DNA of 64,000 bases from Thermoguttaceae bacterium (GCA_029975295.1 JARKPK010000023.1:1-64000), one strand, 5' to 3'; shown: positions 10,101 through 17,815, numbered from the stretch's first letter. Numbers and translations are program-made. Notes: a model not told the origin generated them from the sequence alone.

Positions 10101-10831
10101 CCGGCTGGGAAGACTCGGCTGGAGAAACCGAAGAAGGGCCGCCTCGCGAGCGTGGCCCAGCCAACGGCGTTCCGCGAAGCGAACTCGCGTCGAACGCCGC
10201 CGGTGACGGAGCGAGGGAAGAGGCCGCCACTCTCGGGTCATGGGCGCATGCGGTGTTGGCGAACATCGAGCCGCAGTCGCTCACCAGCGCCGAGGCTTAT
10301 GCCGAGTGGATCGCCCGACTTGCGCCGGAGGAACTCGATCCCGGCGGCGACGAGTATCGCCTGTGCGTCGAGCAACTCGAAGCGATGATGGCCCGGTTCG
10401 CAGGCAGCGACCGCGCGGCCCGAATCGCCGCGGCTTCAGCACTGCACCGCGAAATCGAATTCGTGCTGCCATGGCCGCGGCCGCTCTCCGATGGCGAGGC
10501 GCGCGAGGCGGAACGGGGGTTCGTGCGATTTGCTCAAGGCTACATCGACTGCCTTTACCAAGAACCTGGCGGCCGCTGGCTCCTGATCGATTTCAAGACG
10601 AACCGCATCGGTCCGAACAATCGCGCGGACTTGCTGGAAAAGTATCGCATGCAAATGCGGCTGTACGCCCTGGCCGTCGAATCGGCGTTGGGGCAAGCGC
10701 CCGACGAAGTCGTCTTGCATTTCCTGCGCACCGGCGAGGAGCACCGCGTCGATTGGAACCAGCAAGATCGCATGGAAACCGAACGCGAGATTCATCAAGC
10801 GCTGGGCCGATTGATTGCGCGAATCGACTGA
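7130..10831 (+). CDS. addA: AddA: UvrD/RecB-family helicase-nuclease subunit
   Basis: 1233 residues, full length for AddA. Superfamily 1 helicase motifs run in order: Walker A S-A-G-A-G-C-G-K-T (30-38), motif Ia I-T-F-T-E-R-A, the T-I-H-A-F-C segment, Walker B V-D-E-F-Q-D-T, motif III G-D-Y-K-Q-S-I-Y-R-F-R, motif IV N-F-R-S, motif V H-Q-S-K-G-L-E-F and motif VI F-Y-V-A-A-T-R-A. Around residue 1150 a nuclease site follows (L-L-I-D-F-K-T-N, then Q-M-R-L-Y). It unwinds and cuts DNA ends with the AddB-like protein encoded just upstream on the same strand. A hydrophilic stretch near residues 960-1020 separates the helicase and nuclease parts. The start is the ATG just after a short spacer. Confidence 0.93.
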   Translation: MAKNSAGKTSDLTDQQRAALEAQGVSVALSAGAGCGKTFVLTERFLRELQPDNEGARPGERLASTIAITFTERATREMRERIRRAVEKRLRDCPEPEAEYWWALLRELESAQIDTIHAFCAALLRRHAVEAGLDPRFEVIDAAQSALWRSEVLETVLESTLRQADEATLDLFARYDFRGVRDRLSALAATIGPTGAALWTDGDAQRLVERLLDRWQRYFQQTVLPAERTRLSQSSPVRRLRALIADPPTSSVKARERFAVLAALSDGDLSTLSADRWRELREAAKVQGLSKKDFVAESGYTEFKEAAKEFRGQIDKLLAIQFDREAARPAAEDGLALLRIAVEAAEQYRERKESEGVLDFDDLLIRARDLLTGNPDLRRRLSRRVRLLLVDEFQDTDSVQVELVRALCGDALTGGKLFFVGDYKQSIYRFRGAQPEVFRGLSDEMPSAGRLPLSVNFRSQPAIIEFVNALFAAAMNPYEPLVASRGDLSDEPLVEFLWALPDETDSVAGSVQAADTAGESTNSSEEGADDEAAQKVKEPVEAVRCREAERIARRINEMIGRGRPLVGEKQQDNSWIARPPRYKDVVVLFRALSDVVLYERALRDRGIPYYLVGGKAFYSQEEVFDLANLLRAIDDPADDGALFGALRSPIFNLLDETLVALKLGRPSLNDALFETAAAWTSDLRPIAGPADAISARQKQAVTRAAAVLGELRAMKDRVPVAVLVREALARTGFDAALVADFLGERKLANLYKLIEMAAANDAKGIFSLGDFIVQLVELVASQPDEALAATEAEQADVVRLMSIHQSKGLEFPIVFVADIGRMKRGSQEVGRYSADLGPLVTLPPSSEKVVTGMRLFKQVEAIEDEAESLRLFYVAATRAADYLVLSHGWSADDRLGADQKAPWVRLLAERFDLTNGRALAAGPKSAPRVVVRIDRPEKTDDAKPATRRPPLVELAEKAMAAAAPGSRPPTALPVSPQGARRRQFSFSRLSAGWEDSAGETEEGPPRERGPANGVPRSELASNAAGDGAREEAATLGSWAHAVLANIEPQSLTSAEAYAEWIARLAPEELDPGGDEYRLCVEQLEAMMARFAGSDRAARIAAASALHREIEFVLPWPRPLSDGEAREAERGFVRFAQGYIDCLYQEPGGRWLLIDFKTNRIGPNNRADLLEKYRMQMRLYALAVESALGQAPDEVVLHFLRTGEEHRVDWNQQDRMETEREIHQALGRLIARID

Positions 10832-11211
10832 CGCGCCGCCGCAGGCCGACGGACGCGATCGCCAACCGTTTCAGCCTTCCGCGCCGACCGGCCGCTTCCG
10901 ACGCCGAGCGCGGGCGTCCCATCCGGCGCCCCCCGCGCCGAACGTCTCAGCAGGATCAGACCGAATCGCTCCTATTTCTCAAGCCGATGAAGTTCGGCCG
11001 TCGCGCCGAGGCCGCTTTGCGGTACAATCGAAAGGGTGCGACGGCGGTTGGCTCTCCTCGCGATCATTGTTGGCACGGTCTCGCGCCTTCAGCAGCGCCA
11101 AGCCTGAACGGCGCATGTTCGTGCAGGAACAAACGCATTTTGTTCTGGGATGCCCGCACCCGATCGCTGTTGCCGCGTGAAATGGGGGTATCAACGGTGG
11201 AAGCTTTCGCG
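10832..11211. other. Intergenic region before CCA-adding enzyme; overlapping palindromes
   Basis: 380 bases without a convincing gene. A TACAAT box (11023-11028) could be a -10 element, but no -35 is visible. Further down, TGTTC-N6-GAACA (11116-11131) overlaps GAACAAA-N5-TTTGTTC (11127-11145) through a shared GAACA. These could be an operator or two mutually exclusive hairpins in the leader. An in-frame ATG at 11182 may belong to the downstream gene. Confidence 0.5.
11116..11145. promoter_or_regulatory. Two overlapping inverted repeats upstream of cca
   Basis: TGTTC-GTGCAG-GAACA (11116-11131) and GAACAAA-CGCAT-TTTGTTC (11127-11145) share one arm. Both have perfect arms, of 5 and 7 bp. They lie 67 bp before the chosen start. 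A repressor site or a switchable RNA hairpin both fit. Confidence 0.35.
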
Positions 11212-12621
11212 ATGGACGACTCAGAACAGCGCAGCGACAACTCCGCTATCGACGACCGGTCACAACGAGGCCCCGCGCCGCGCGGGCATCGTTCGGAAGA
11301 AGCGGCGCCGTGCGCTTCGCCGGAGCGTTCACCGGCGGGCGACGCTCTGCCAGAAGATGCCCGCGCAAGCGAAGCCGATCGCGCTCGCCAATCGGCCGAC
11401 TCGATCGTTCGCGAGCTTCGCCGTTGCGGATTCGAGGCCTATTGGGCGGGCGGCTGCGTCCGCGATCGACTGCTCGGCCGAACGCCGAAAGACTACGATG
11501 TGGTCACCTCGGCCCGGCCCGACGAAATCCGCCGCGTTTTCGGCCTGAAACGCACCAAGCCGATCGGAGCGGCCTTTGGGGTAATCGCCGTCTATCGCCC
11601 GCACGTGCGTGGTTATATCGAAGTGGCCACGTTCCGAAGCGATTTCGACTATGCCGACGGCCGACACCCGGGCCGAGTCGAGTTTGCCAATGCCGAGGCC
11701 GATGCCCAACGACGCGATTTCACCATTAACGGGCTGTTTTTCGATCCGATCGAAAACCGGGTGATCGACTTCGTGGGCGGGCAGGGCGACTTGGCCAACC
11801 GTGTGCTCCGTGCCATCGGCGACCCGCATCGTCGATTCACCGAAGACAAACTCCGCCTGCTTCGGGCCGTCCGCTTTGCCGCCGACCTGGGTTTCGAAAT
11901 CGAATCGGACACCTGGCGTGCCCTGTGCGAAATGGCCGCCGAGATTCGCGTTGTCAGCGCCGAGCGGATCGCCGGCGAAATGCGGCGGATGCTCACCGAG
12001 CCGGGGCGCGTCCGCGCGGCCGCGCTGCTCGACCGCTGCGGCTTGGCAACCGAATTGATCCCCCGCTGGGCTGCCGCGCCGGATGATGCCCGCGCTCGGG
12101 CCGTGCAAAGGCTTGCCCGATTGGAGCAGCCCGGCTTTGAGCTGGCCCTGGCGACGTTGCTTGCCGAACTGCTCAGTCCCAAGGAGGCGGCTGCGGTGGG
12201 ACATTGTTGGAAGCTTTCCAACAAAGAGACCGATCGCATCGTATGGCTGATGGCGCACTGCCGCGATCTTCTCGAAGCCGATCGCCGACCGTGGTCGCAG
12301 GTGCAACCACTGCTGGCGGCCGATGGGGCCGACGACTTGATCGCGCTGACGGCCGCGTTGGAGCCGTCGGCGCAGGCCGCCCTAGATTTCTGCCGCGCAC
12401 GCCGCCGCCTGCCCGAGGCCGAGTTGAACCCGCCCCCATTGCTCACCGGCAACGATTTGATCGCTGCCGGGATGAAGCCCGGCCCGCGGTTCGCCGAGAT
12501 CATCGCCACCGTGCGCGCCGAGCAACTCGACCGGCGACTTTCCACCTGGGAAGAGGCGATAGAACGCGCCGGGCGCCTGGCCCGCGAAGCCACCGACACA
12601 GACAGGCCGGAGACCCTCTGA
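11212..12621 (+). CDS. cca: CCA tRNA nucleotidyltransferase (class II, poly(A) polymerase family)
   Basis: 469 residues. After about 60 disordered residues, the class II nucleotidyltransferase head begins: G-G-C-V-R-D-R-L-L-G-R then D-Y-D-V-V-T-S-A, with the two metal-binding Asp in D-Y-D. These are followed by R-R-D-F-T-I-N-G-L and R-F-T-E-D-K-L-R-L-L-R-A-V-R-F, the template-forming segment. It adds or repairs the 3' CCA of tRNA in the cytoplasm. Without an archaeal or poly(A) marker, CCA addition is the most likely role; a poly(A) polymerase cannot be excluded. ATG 11212 has a GGTGGAAG ribosome site; ATG 11182, in frame, is the alternative. Its stop overlaps the next ATG. Confidence 0.88.
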   Translation: MDDSEQRSDNSAIDDRSQRGPAPRGHRSEEAAPCASPERSPAGDALPEDARASEADRARQSADSIVRELRRCGFEAYWAGGCVRDRLLGRTPKDYDVVTSARPDEIRRVFGLKRTKPIGAAFGVIAVYRPHVRGYIEVATFRSDFDYADGRHPGRVEFANAEADAQRRDFTINGLFFDPIENRVIDFVGGQGDLANRVLRAIGDPHRRFTEDKLRLLRAVRFAADLGFEIESDTWRALCEMAAEIRVVSAERIAGEMRRMLTEPGRVRAAALLDRCGLATELIPRWAAAPDDARARAVQRLARLEQPGFELALATLLAELLSPKEAAAVGHCWKLSNKETDRIVWLMAHCRDLLEADRRPWSQVQPLLAADGADDLIALTAALEPSAQAALDFCRARRRLPEAELNPPPLLTGNDLIAAGMKPGPRFAEIIATVRAEQLDRRLSTWEEAIERAGRLAREATDTDRPETL

Positions 12622-12791
12622 TGGACAAGAAAACCAAAAAGAAGATCGACGTTCTTCACCAACGCATCGCCACGCTCAGGCAGCAGGTGGCGGGCATGCG
12701 CAAGCACAACGACGATCCGAATGAACTGCGACAAATGGAGCAGCAATTGGCCGCTGCCGAGGCCGAGGTGGCCAAACTGAAGGCCCAGTAG
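12621..12791 (+). CDS. Small coiled-coil protein of unknown function
   Basis: 56 residues, highly charged. It has a Lys-rich start (M-D-K-K-T-K-K-K) and two heptad-like helices separated by a K-H-N-D-D-P-N-E turn, so it probably forms a helical hairpin or dimer. The ATG shares its A with the TGA stop of the CCA-adding enzyme, so translation is very likely coupled. No membrane segment or signal peptide. I do not recognise a named family. The coupling hints at a link with RNA metabolism but does not prove it. A stem-loop follows directly after the stop. Confidence 0.7.
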   Translation: MDKKTKKKIDVLHQRIATLRQQVAGMRKHNDDPNELRQMEQQLAAAEAEVAKLKAQ

Positions 12792-12794
12792 CGC

Positions 12795-12829
12795 GGCCCA
12801 ACAGGTTGGAACGATTTGGGCCAATTTCC
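12795..12829 (+). terminator. Putative terminator after cca-small protein pair
   Basis: GGCCCAA (12795-12801) and TTGGGCC (12816-12822) form a perfect 7-bp stem with a 14-nt loop, starting 3 bp after the stop codon. The stem is followed by AATTTCC, so the U-tract is short. Position right after the last gene of a plus-strand group supports the call. Confidence 0.45.
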
Positions 12830-13482
12830 GAGAATCAATGGCTCGGCACAATAACGGAAGCGGTCGATGTCGCGACGGACTGGCCAACAGGCGTGCTTCG
12901 CCCGCTTGAACAGTTTTGTTTCGGCAGATTCGTTTGGCGGCAGCCGCCTTTCCGGTCCGCTGTGAACGGACGCGACTGTGCAAGGGCACGACCGGCGCGC
13001 CGTTCCACGAATTGAGGGGTGGTGTTGTTTCGCGGCGGATCAACGCAACTCGGCAGTCGCGCTGCCGCCTGCGGCAACAACCGGCCACCGTTCGCCATTT
13101 CGCGTCTCTTTCCAGAACTGAAAAAGGTTGGTGATCGCCCGAAGTTCCCCAGGTTCTCACCGCTGTTTCACCATGCCATCGCCTGCCGCGCCGAAGCCGG
13201 CGTCATCGCCGGAGTCGTAAGAGTTTCTGCATCATCGAGTTGCGCCACAGTGCCGAGCCCGTGAAGAACCGAGGTTGTCAGACGCGCGGGCCGCACGCTA
13301 AGCTATGGGCCCACAGGAACGTCGTTCGGCACGGGTGAAAGGGTTCGTCTGTTCCGGCGGGCCTTCGGCGCCGGGATCGAGTTCGTTGCTGTTCCGATGG
13401 GCGGATGTGTCGCATCGCGGAGTGATGCGATGCGTTCGACCGGGTTGGCGCCAACTTGTTTGAGAAGAACGTGAACCGACCG
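12830..13482. other. 650-base stretch without a supported gene
   Basis: All frames here are short with no recognisable protein. I looked for a tRNA T-loop, RNase P, tmRNA and SRP RNA signatures and saw none. One small perfect hairpin, TCGCATC-N7-GATGCGA, lies at 13410-13430. The promoter for the following operon begins at 13483. Confidence 0.5.
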
Positions 13483-13510
13483 TTGCGTTCCTCTTCTGAA
13501 GATCAATAAT
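13483..13510 (+). promoter_or_regulatory. Candidate promoter of sugar isomerase/oxidoreductase operon
   Basis: TTGCGT (13483-13488), a 16-bp spacer and AATAAT (13505-13510). The same layout, with TTGCAT, a 16-bp spacer and AATAAT, lies before the hexomutase gene at 30347. The two sites share TTGCrTTCCT and TCAATAATACyGTTT at the same distance. Transcription would begin near 13517, leaving a leader of about 215 nt. Confidence 0.45.
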
Positions 13511-13516
13511 ACTGTT

Positions 13517-13730
13517 TCCGGCCCGATCCGATGGGGCCTGTCGCCCCGCGGTTTCGGTTTTTGGCGGGTTTCCTGTTGCGTGGGCCAACCGCCTAAGAAC
13601 CGTGGAACACGGCCGGACGGAACGGATCGATGCCGTTTCGTCGCGCGTTGGCCCGTTGGCCGGCTCAGGCCGGCTTGAGTCCCGCTTTCGGGGCCGCTGA
13701 CGCGGATTCGATACGAAAGGAGTTTCGGGG
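13517..13730 (+). promoter_or_regulatory. Structured 5' leader, possible attenuator
   Basis: Just after the predicted start, GGCCC (13520-13524) can pair with GGGCC (13534-13538). GGGGC (13533-13537) can instead pair with GCCCC (13543-13547), and T-rich sequence follows (T5 ending near 13561). Nearer the gene, CTCAgGCCGGCtTGAG and CCCG-CTTT-CGGG (13681-13692) form further hairpins. AAAGGAG (13717-13723) then precedes the GTG start. Competing stems plus a T-run fit an attenuator, but no known riboswitch class is recognised. Confidence 0.3.
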
Positions 13731-14480
13731 GTGTTTGTCGCCGCTTCGAGTCGTTGCTTTGCCGATCTGCCGCTCGACGCCGCTATGCGGCAGTTGGTTG
13801 ATCTCGAATTCAGCCATGTCGAGGTGTTCCTTCACGAGCGTGACGGACATATCAAGCCGTCGGAGGTGTACGAGGATTTCGACCGTGTGTTGTTGACGAT
13901 TCGCCAGATCCACCGGTTGACCCCGGCGGCCTTGAGCGTGGAGATCGACGCTCCTGATGATCTTTACTACCGGCAATTCGCCGCCTGCTGCAAACTGGCC
14001 AAGGCGGCCAAAGTGGTGACGATGACTGTGCGCGCCGGCGAGCTGGGCACCCCCTACAACCAAGAGGTCGAGCGGCTTCGGGCGTTGGTTGCCTTGGCGA
14101 CGATCGAAGGCGTGCGCGTGGGACTGCTGACCGAAGTGGGGCGCATGACCGAAGACCCGGCTACGGCCGCCGTGCTGTGCGACACGGTTAAAGGGCTGGG
14201 CATCACGCTCGACCCGAGCCACTATATTTTCGGGCCCCGCGGCGGCGTCAATTACGACATGCTGTTCCGCCACACGATCCACATGCGGCTGCGCGACACC
14301 ACCCGCGATCGCCTGCAAGTGCGCGTTGGGCAGGGAGAAGTCGAATACGGACGCCTGATCGCTCAATTGGGTCGGTATCAGTACAACCGCGCTTTGTGCG
14401 TCGATATTGCGCCGAGCGACGACATCGACCATCTGGCCGAGCTGCGCAAGTTGCGGCTGCTGCTTGAAACGCTGCTGTAG
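13731..14480 (+). CDS. Sugar phosphate isomerase/epimerase-like TIM-barrel protein (AP endonuclease 2 fold)
   Basis: 249 residues. The start resembles xylose-isomerase-like TIM barrels (A-A-S-S-R-C-F-A-D-L-P then H-V-E-V-F). Later segments with acidic or His metal-ligand candidates include V-G-L-L-T-E-V-G and G-I-T-L-D-P-S-H-Y, which resembles the family L-D-x-x-H site. Such proteins are cytosolic isomerases, epimerases or dehydratases of sugars and inositols. The GTG start is 8 bp after AAAGGAG. It is followed on the same strand by a Gfo/Idh/MocA oxidoreductase, a frequent pairing in carbohydrate catabolism. The substrate cannot be told from sequence. Confidence 0.8.
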   Translation: MFVAASSRCFADLPLDAAMRQLVDLEFSHVEVFLHERDGHIKPSEVYEDFDRVLLTIRQIHRLTPAALSVEIDAPDDLYYRQFAACCKLAKAAKVVTMTVRAGELGTPYNQEVERLRALVALATIEGVRVGLLTEVGRMTEDPATAAVLCDTVKGLGITLDPSHYIFGPRGGVNYDMLFRHTIHMRLRDTTRDRLQVRVGQGEVEYGRLIAQLGRYQYNRALCVDIAPSDDIDHLAELRKLRLLLETLL

Positions 14481-14494
14481 TAGTGGCGTCCCGC

Positions 14495-14551
14495 CGCCCC
14501 GGCGCTTGCCGCGCGCGACGGCGGCCTTTCGTTCGGTCGGGGGGCGTTTTT
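14495..14551 (+). terminator. Possible terminator or attenuator after isomerase gene
   Basis: CGCCCC (14495-14500) can pair with GGGGCG (14541-14546), which is followed at once by five T (14547-14551). The 40-nt loop can fold by itself through GCCGCC/GGCGGC. The loop is long, and the next gene lies on the same strand, so partial termination between the two genes is also possible. Confidence 0.35.
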
Positions 14552-14676
14552 GCTTCACTGCGGCGTTGCCTCGGCCTTCTGCCGCGAGGCCGCCGTGCGG
14601 CCCCTCCCTCGCTGGTTTTCGCAATAGATCGCGCGATGGTGAATCGCAAACCGACTTGCCTCGCGGAGCGACAACA

Positions 14677-15822
14677 ATGACGACCTATCGTGTGGGATTG
14701 CTTGGGTTCGGTTTCATCGGCAAAGTTCACGCCTACGCCTACGACGCCCTGCGTTGGTTCTACGCTCCGCCGCCGGCTGCCGGCCGGATTGTCCGCGTGC
14801 TGGCCGGAAGGCCGGAATCGACCCGCGCCGCGGCCGCGATGCTCGGCGCCGAGCCGGCGACCGACTTCCGCCGGATCACCGAAGCGGCCGACATCGACAT
14901 CGTTCACATCTGCACGCCGAATGTCCATCACGCCGAGGCGCTGTTGTCTGCGCTGGCTCACGGAAAGCATGTCTATTGCGACAAACCGCTGACGGCCGAT
15001 TGGAAGCAAGCCGCGGCCGTGGCCGCGGCATTGCCCGCCTGGCGCGGCATTGGGCAAATGACGCTTCACTATCGTTTCTATCCGGCCGTGATGCGCATGA
15101 AGCAGCTGGCCGACGAAGGCGCGCTGGGCGACTTGCTTGAGTTCCGCGCGTTCTACCTGCACGGAGGCAGCGCCGATGCCGGCGCGCCGTGGCGATGGAA
15201 GTTCTCGGCGGCCGCGGGCGGCGGGGTGTTGGCCGATCTGGCCGTGCATGCCGTCGATTTCGTCGAGCACCTGATCGGCCCGCTTGCCGCCGTGATGGCC
15301 GAACAGCGGACCGTGTTCGCCGCGCGTCCTGCCGCCGCCGGAAGCCGGGAATTGCGGCCAGTCGATGCCGAAGACCAAGTGCTGCTGCTGGCCCGAAGCG
15401 CCGGCGGGGCCAGAGGGGTGATTACCGCGGGCAAGGTGGCCACCGGGTGCGAAGACGAGCTCCGCATCGAGCTGCACGGCACGGCCGGCGCCCTGCGATA
15501 CAACAGCATGGATCCGCATCACTGCGAATACTACGACGCCCGACGCGGCCGCGGCGCGCCGCCCGACGCGGCCGGTTGGACGCGGCTGGCCGCGGGCAGG
15601 CGGTTCCCGCCGCCCGGCACCGGCTTCCCCAGCCCGAAGGCCCCCATCGGCTGGCTCGAAGGGCACGTGGCCTGCTTGGCGAACTTCTTGCAGGCTGTGC
15701 GGTCGGGAGAGCCGGCCGAGCCGAGCCTCTACCGCGGCGTGGAGCTCGAGCAGCGAATCGAGGCAGTGCGGCTTTCCGCCCGGCGGCAGGCGTGGGTGGA
15801 CGTTGCCGAGATCAGCCGGTAG
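14677..15822 (+). CDS. Gfo/Idh/MocA family NAD(P)-dependent oxidoreductase
   Basis: 381 residues. The dinucleotide-binding loop G-F-G-F-I-G-K-V-H-A lies at residues 10-19. The family motif, here Y-C-D-K-P-L (canonically E-K-P), is near residue 105, followed by the alpha/beta C-terminal domain. These enzymes oxidise or reduce sugar hydroxyls or rearrange inositols and sugars. There is no export signal, unlike the Tat-dependent relative at 36.5-37.9 kb. ATG 14677 is the natural start because it puts the Rossmann strand at residue 5; the frame is open further upstream without protein-like sequence. It probably works with the TIM-barrel protein encoded 196 bp upstream. Confidence 0.9.
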   Translation: MTTYRVGLLGFGFIGKVHAYAYDALRWFYAPPPAAGRIVRVLAGRPESTRAAAAMLGAEPATDFRRITEAADIDIVHICTPNVHHAEALLSALAHGKHVYCDKPLTADWKQAAAVAAALPAWRGIGQMTLHYRFYPAVMRMKQLADEGALGDLLEFRAFYLHGGSADAGAPWRWKFSAAAGGGVLADLAVHAVDFVEHLIGPLAAVMAEQRTVFAARPAAAGSRELRPVDAEDQVLLLARSAGGARGVITAGKVATGCEDELRIELHGTAGALRYNSMDPHHCEYYDARRGRGAPPDAAGWTRLAAGRRFPPPGTGFPSPKAPIGWLEGHVACLANFLQAVRSGEPAEPSLYRGVELEQRIEAVRLSARRQAWVDVAEISR

Positions 15823-15870
15823 CGAGCGGGTAGGAACGGGCTTCGCCGAGATTCGCCGCAAGATGATTCG

Positions 15871-17487
15871 TCAATCGATGCTGATTCCGCCGGCATCAAC
15901 GGACGTCGCGCCGATGCCCGCCGAGTTGCCGCTCACGTAGCGGGAGTAGGCCAAAAGGTCGGTCACCAACGACTGCATGCCGGTGGCGCTGCCGATGACC
16001 AGCGGACCGATGTCTTCCGAGGATTGGGCGGCGGCGCCCGCCAGGCGGGCGGCCAGCTCGGCCAATTCCTGAGAGGTCTCGGCCACGCGGCGACGGGCGC
16101 ATTTCGGCTCGGTGTCGGCCACTTGCCAGCTCTCGTGATCGGCCAACAGTCCGCGGCTGATCAACAGATTGCGGAACCAGCGAATCAGAGAACCACGGCT
16201 GATCGCTCCGGTGGGCCGGCCTTCAGAAACGATCACCACCCGGCGAAGCGAAACTCGGCAAAGGAATTCGTAGATCGTGCGGACTGGCGTTTCCTCTTCG
16301 TAGCAGATCACGTTCGGTTTCATGATTTCGCGGACCGGCCGCTGCCACGAATCGAGCGAAACGATGGCGGCCATCAAGTCTTTGTCCGACAGGATGCCCA
16401 CTAGCTTCCCGTCGTCGTCCACCACTGGGCTGGAACTGAGCCGCAATCGGAGCAGGAAGTCGGCGGCCTGCCCGACGATCTCGTCTTGATGCACGCAGGC
16501 CACCAGCGGCGTCATCACATGCCGGGCCAGCACGCCGTGGAAGAGGGCTTCTTGCGACTCGGCCGATTCCAGGTCGGTTTCGCCGGCCAGTTGGGCGAAC
16601 CGGACCACGCGGTCGCGGCCGGCGCGCTTGGCGGTAAGCAGCGCCTGATCGGCCAGATCGACTAATTGCTCTGCGGTTGTTGTGTCGTCGTAGCGTTGGG
16701 CCGCGCCGAAGCTGGCCGTGACCGTTAGGCATCTGTCGCCGATGTCGATCGGGTGATCGGCCAATGCGCGGCGCAGGCGATCGGCCCAAAGGCCCGCCTG
16801 TTGTTCGTCGGTTTCGGGCAGCAATGCGCAAAACTCTTCGCCGCCGTACCGGCAAACGATGTCGCTTTGCCGGCTGTGGCGCCGCAGCAGTTCGGCAAAG
16901 GCGCGCAATACAGTGTCGCCGGCAGGGTGGCCATGCGTGTCGTTGATCCGTTTGAAATAGTCGAGATCGATCATCACGCAGCTGAGCGGCAGGTGGAATC
17001 GCCGCGCGCGGGCCCATTCTTTTTCCAGGTGCTCGTAGAAGGTCCGTTGCGTGAAGATGCCCGTCAGCGGATCGGTGCTGGCCAACCGGCTGAGCCGGCG
17101 TTCCAATTCGAGCACTCGGGTGCCGGCGCGGAGCCGTGCGATCAGCTCTCCTTGATGGATCGGCTTGGCCAGAAAGTCGTTGGCCCCGGCCTCCAGACCG
17201 GCGATGATCTCTTCGTGCGAGTTGCGCGCGGTGAGAAAGAACACATACACATAATGGGGCAGATCGAGCTCGCGGACAGCGCGGCAAAGCTCCAGCCCGT
17301 TGAGCCGCGGCATCTCCCAATCGGTGATGATGACGTCGGGACACTCGGCCTCGATCATCCGCAGGGCCTGCTCCCCATCGGCGGCGAGGCGGATGCCGGC
17401 GACCTTGCCGTCGAGCCAGCGGCTGATGATCCGAAGCATCAGCGGCTCGTCGTCCACCAAAAGTACGTTGAGTTCCGCGGTGTTCAT
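15871..17487 (-). CDS. Response regulator with GGDEF diguanylate cyclase and two CBS domains
   Basis: 538 residues. REC domain (1-125) with acidic pair D12-D13, phosphoacceptor D56 in I-I-T-D-W-E-M-P and Lys in L-A-K-P-I. GGDEF domain (about 135-300) with an intact active site G-G-E-E-F (215-219). An inhibitory-site motif R-Q-S-D (206-209) lies exactly five residues before it, so cyclic di-GMP synthesis with product inhibition is expected. Two CBS modules follow (about 318-375 and 380-440), which usually bind adenine nucleotides. The Ala/Ser-rich tail has no clear domain. No histidine kinase is adjacent. A protein joining phosphorelay input, nucleotide sensing and c-di-GMP output is unusual; the pilus cluster in this window is a conceivable but unproven target. 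Confidence 0.92.
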   Translation of the reverse strand: MNTAELNVLLVDDEPLMLRIISRWLDGKVAGIRLAADGEQALRMIEAECPDVIITDWEMPRLNGLELCRAVRELDLPHYVYVFFLTARNSHEEIIAGLEAGANDFLAKPIHQGELIARLRAGTRVLELERRLSRLASTDPLTGIFTQRTFYEHLEKEWARARRFHLPLSCVMIDLDYFKRINDTHGHPAGDTVLRAFAELLRRHSRQSDIVCRYGGEEFCALLPETDEQQAGLWADRLRRALADHPIDIGDRCLTVTASFGAAQRYDDTTTAEQLVDLADQALLTAKRAGRDRVVRFAQLAGETDLESAESQEALFHGVLARHVMTPLVACVHQDEIVGQAADFLLRLRLSSSPVVDDDGKLVGILSDKDLMAAIVSLDSWQRPVREIMKPNVICYEEETPVRTIYEFLCRVSLRRVVIVSEGRPTGAISRGSLIRWFRNLLISRGLLADHESWQVADTEPKCARRRVAETSQELAELAARLAGAAAQSSEDIGPLVIGSATGMQSLVTDLLAYSRYVSGNSAGIGATSVDAGGISID

Positions 17488-17815
17488 TGGCTCAAGTCCC
17501 GCCCCGCGTTGATGTTCGCATCGACGTACAAGCGTAGGTTATCAGACTGGCAACGGGCACGTTCCCCAAAAAAAACCGGCCGCCCGACCCGGCCGACGAA
17601 GGGGCCGAATCGGCACGACCGTTCCGATTCCCCGATCCGCTCCAGATCGAATGCGGAGAACCACGGCACGGCCGCGCATCGCCGGCGTTCGGGTGGGCGG
17701 CGTTGTTCGCGCCCTGGGCCGGGCGGTCACCGGTCGAATCGCTGCGCCGCGAGGCAATGGCCGAGCAATCGCGCGCCGAAGCGGCAGAAGCGGCGACAGA
17801 AGCCCGCCTACCCGC
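17488..17815. other. Intergenic region holding a terminator; no gene seen
   Basis: 328 bases between the start of the REC-GGDEF-CBS gene and the end of the 1322-residue gene, both minus. It holds the 3' untranslated part of the latter (about 220 nt) and a strong intrinsic terminator. Short Arg/Pro-rich frames in this stretch look non-coding. Confidence 0.6.
17568..17597 (-). terminator. Strong intrinsic terminator for the 1322-residue gene
   Basis: Read on the minus strand: GTCGGCCG, loop GGTCGGG, CGGCCGGT, then an uninterrupted run of eight T (17575-17568). Six Watson-Crick pairs plus two G-U pairs form the stem. It lies about 220 nt after the stop of the minus-strand gene and before the next minus gene, so it separates the two transcripts. 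Confidence 0.8.

Noticed and set aside
3120-10831. AddAB pair as an anti-phage defence island
   Set aside because: AddAB is a standard recombination machine and no defence genes adjoin it.
11116-11145. LexA/SOS box upstream of cca
   Set aside because: The palindrome contains GAAC and GTTC words, but the spacing does not match a LexA site I can name for this phylum.
13298-13588. 96-codon minus-strand frame in the non-coding stretch
   Set aside because: No ribosome site, no family and it overlaps the candidate promoter and leader on the other strand.
14248-15861. 537-codon minus-strand frame
   Set aside because: It covers the Gfo/Idh/MocA gene and part of the isomerase gene on the opposite strand, with no family signal.
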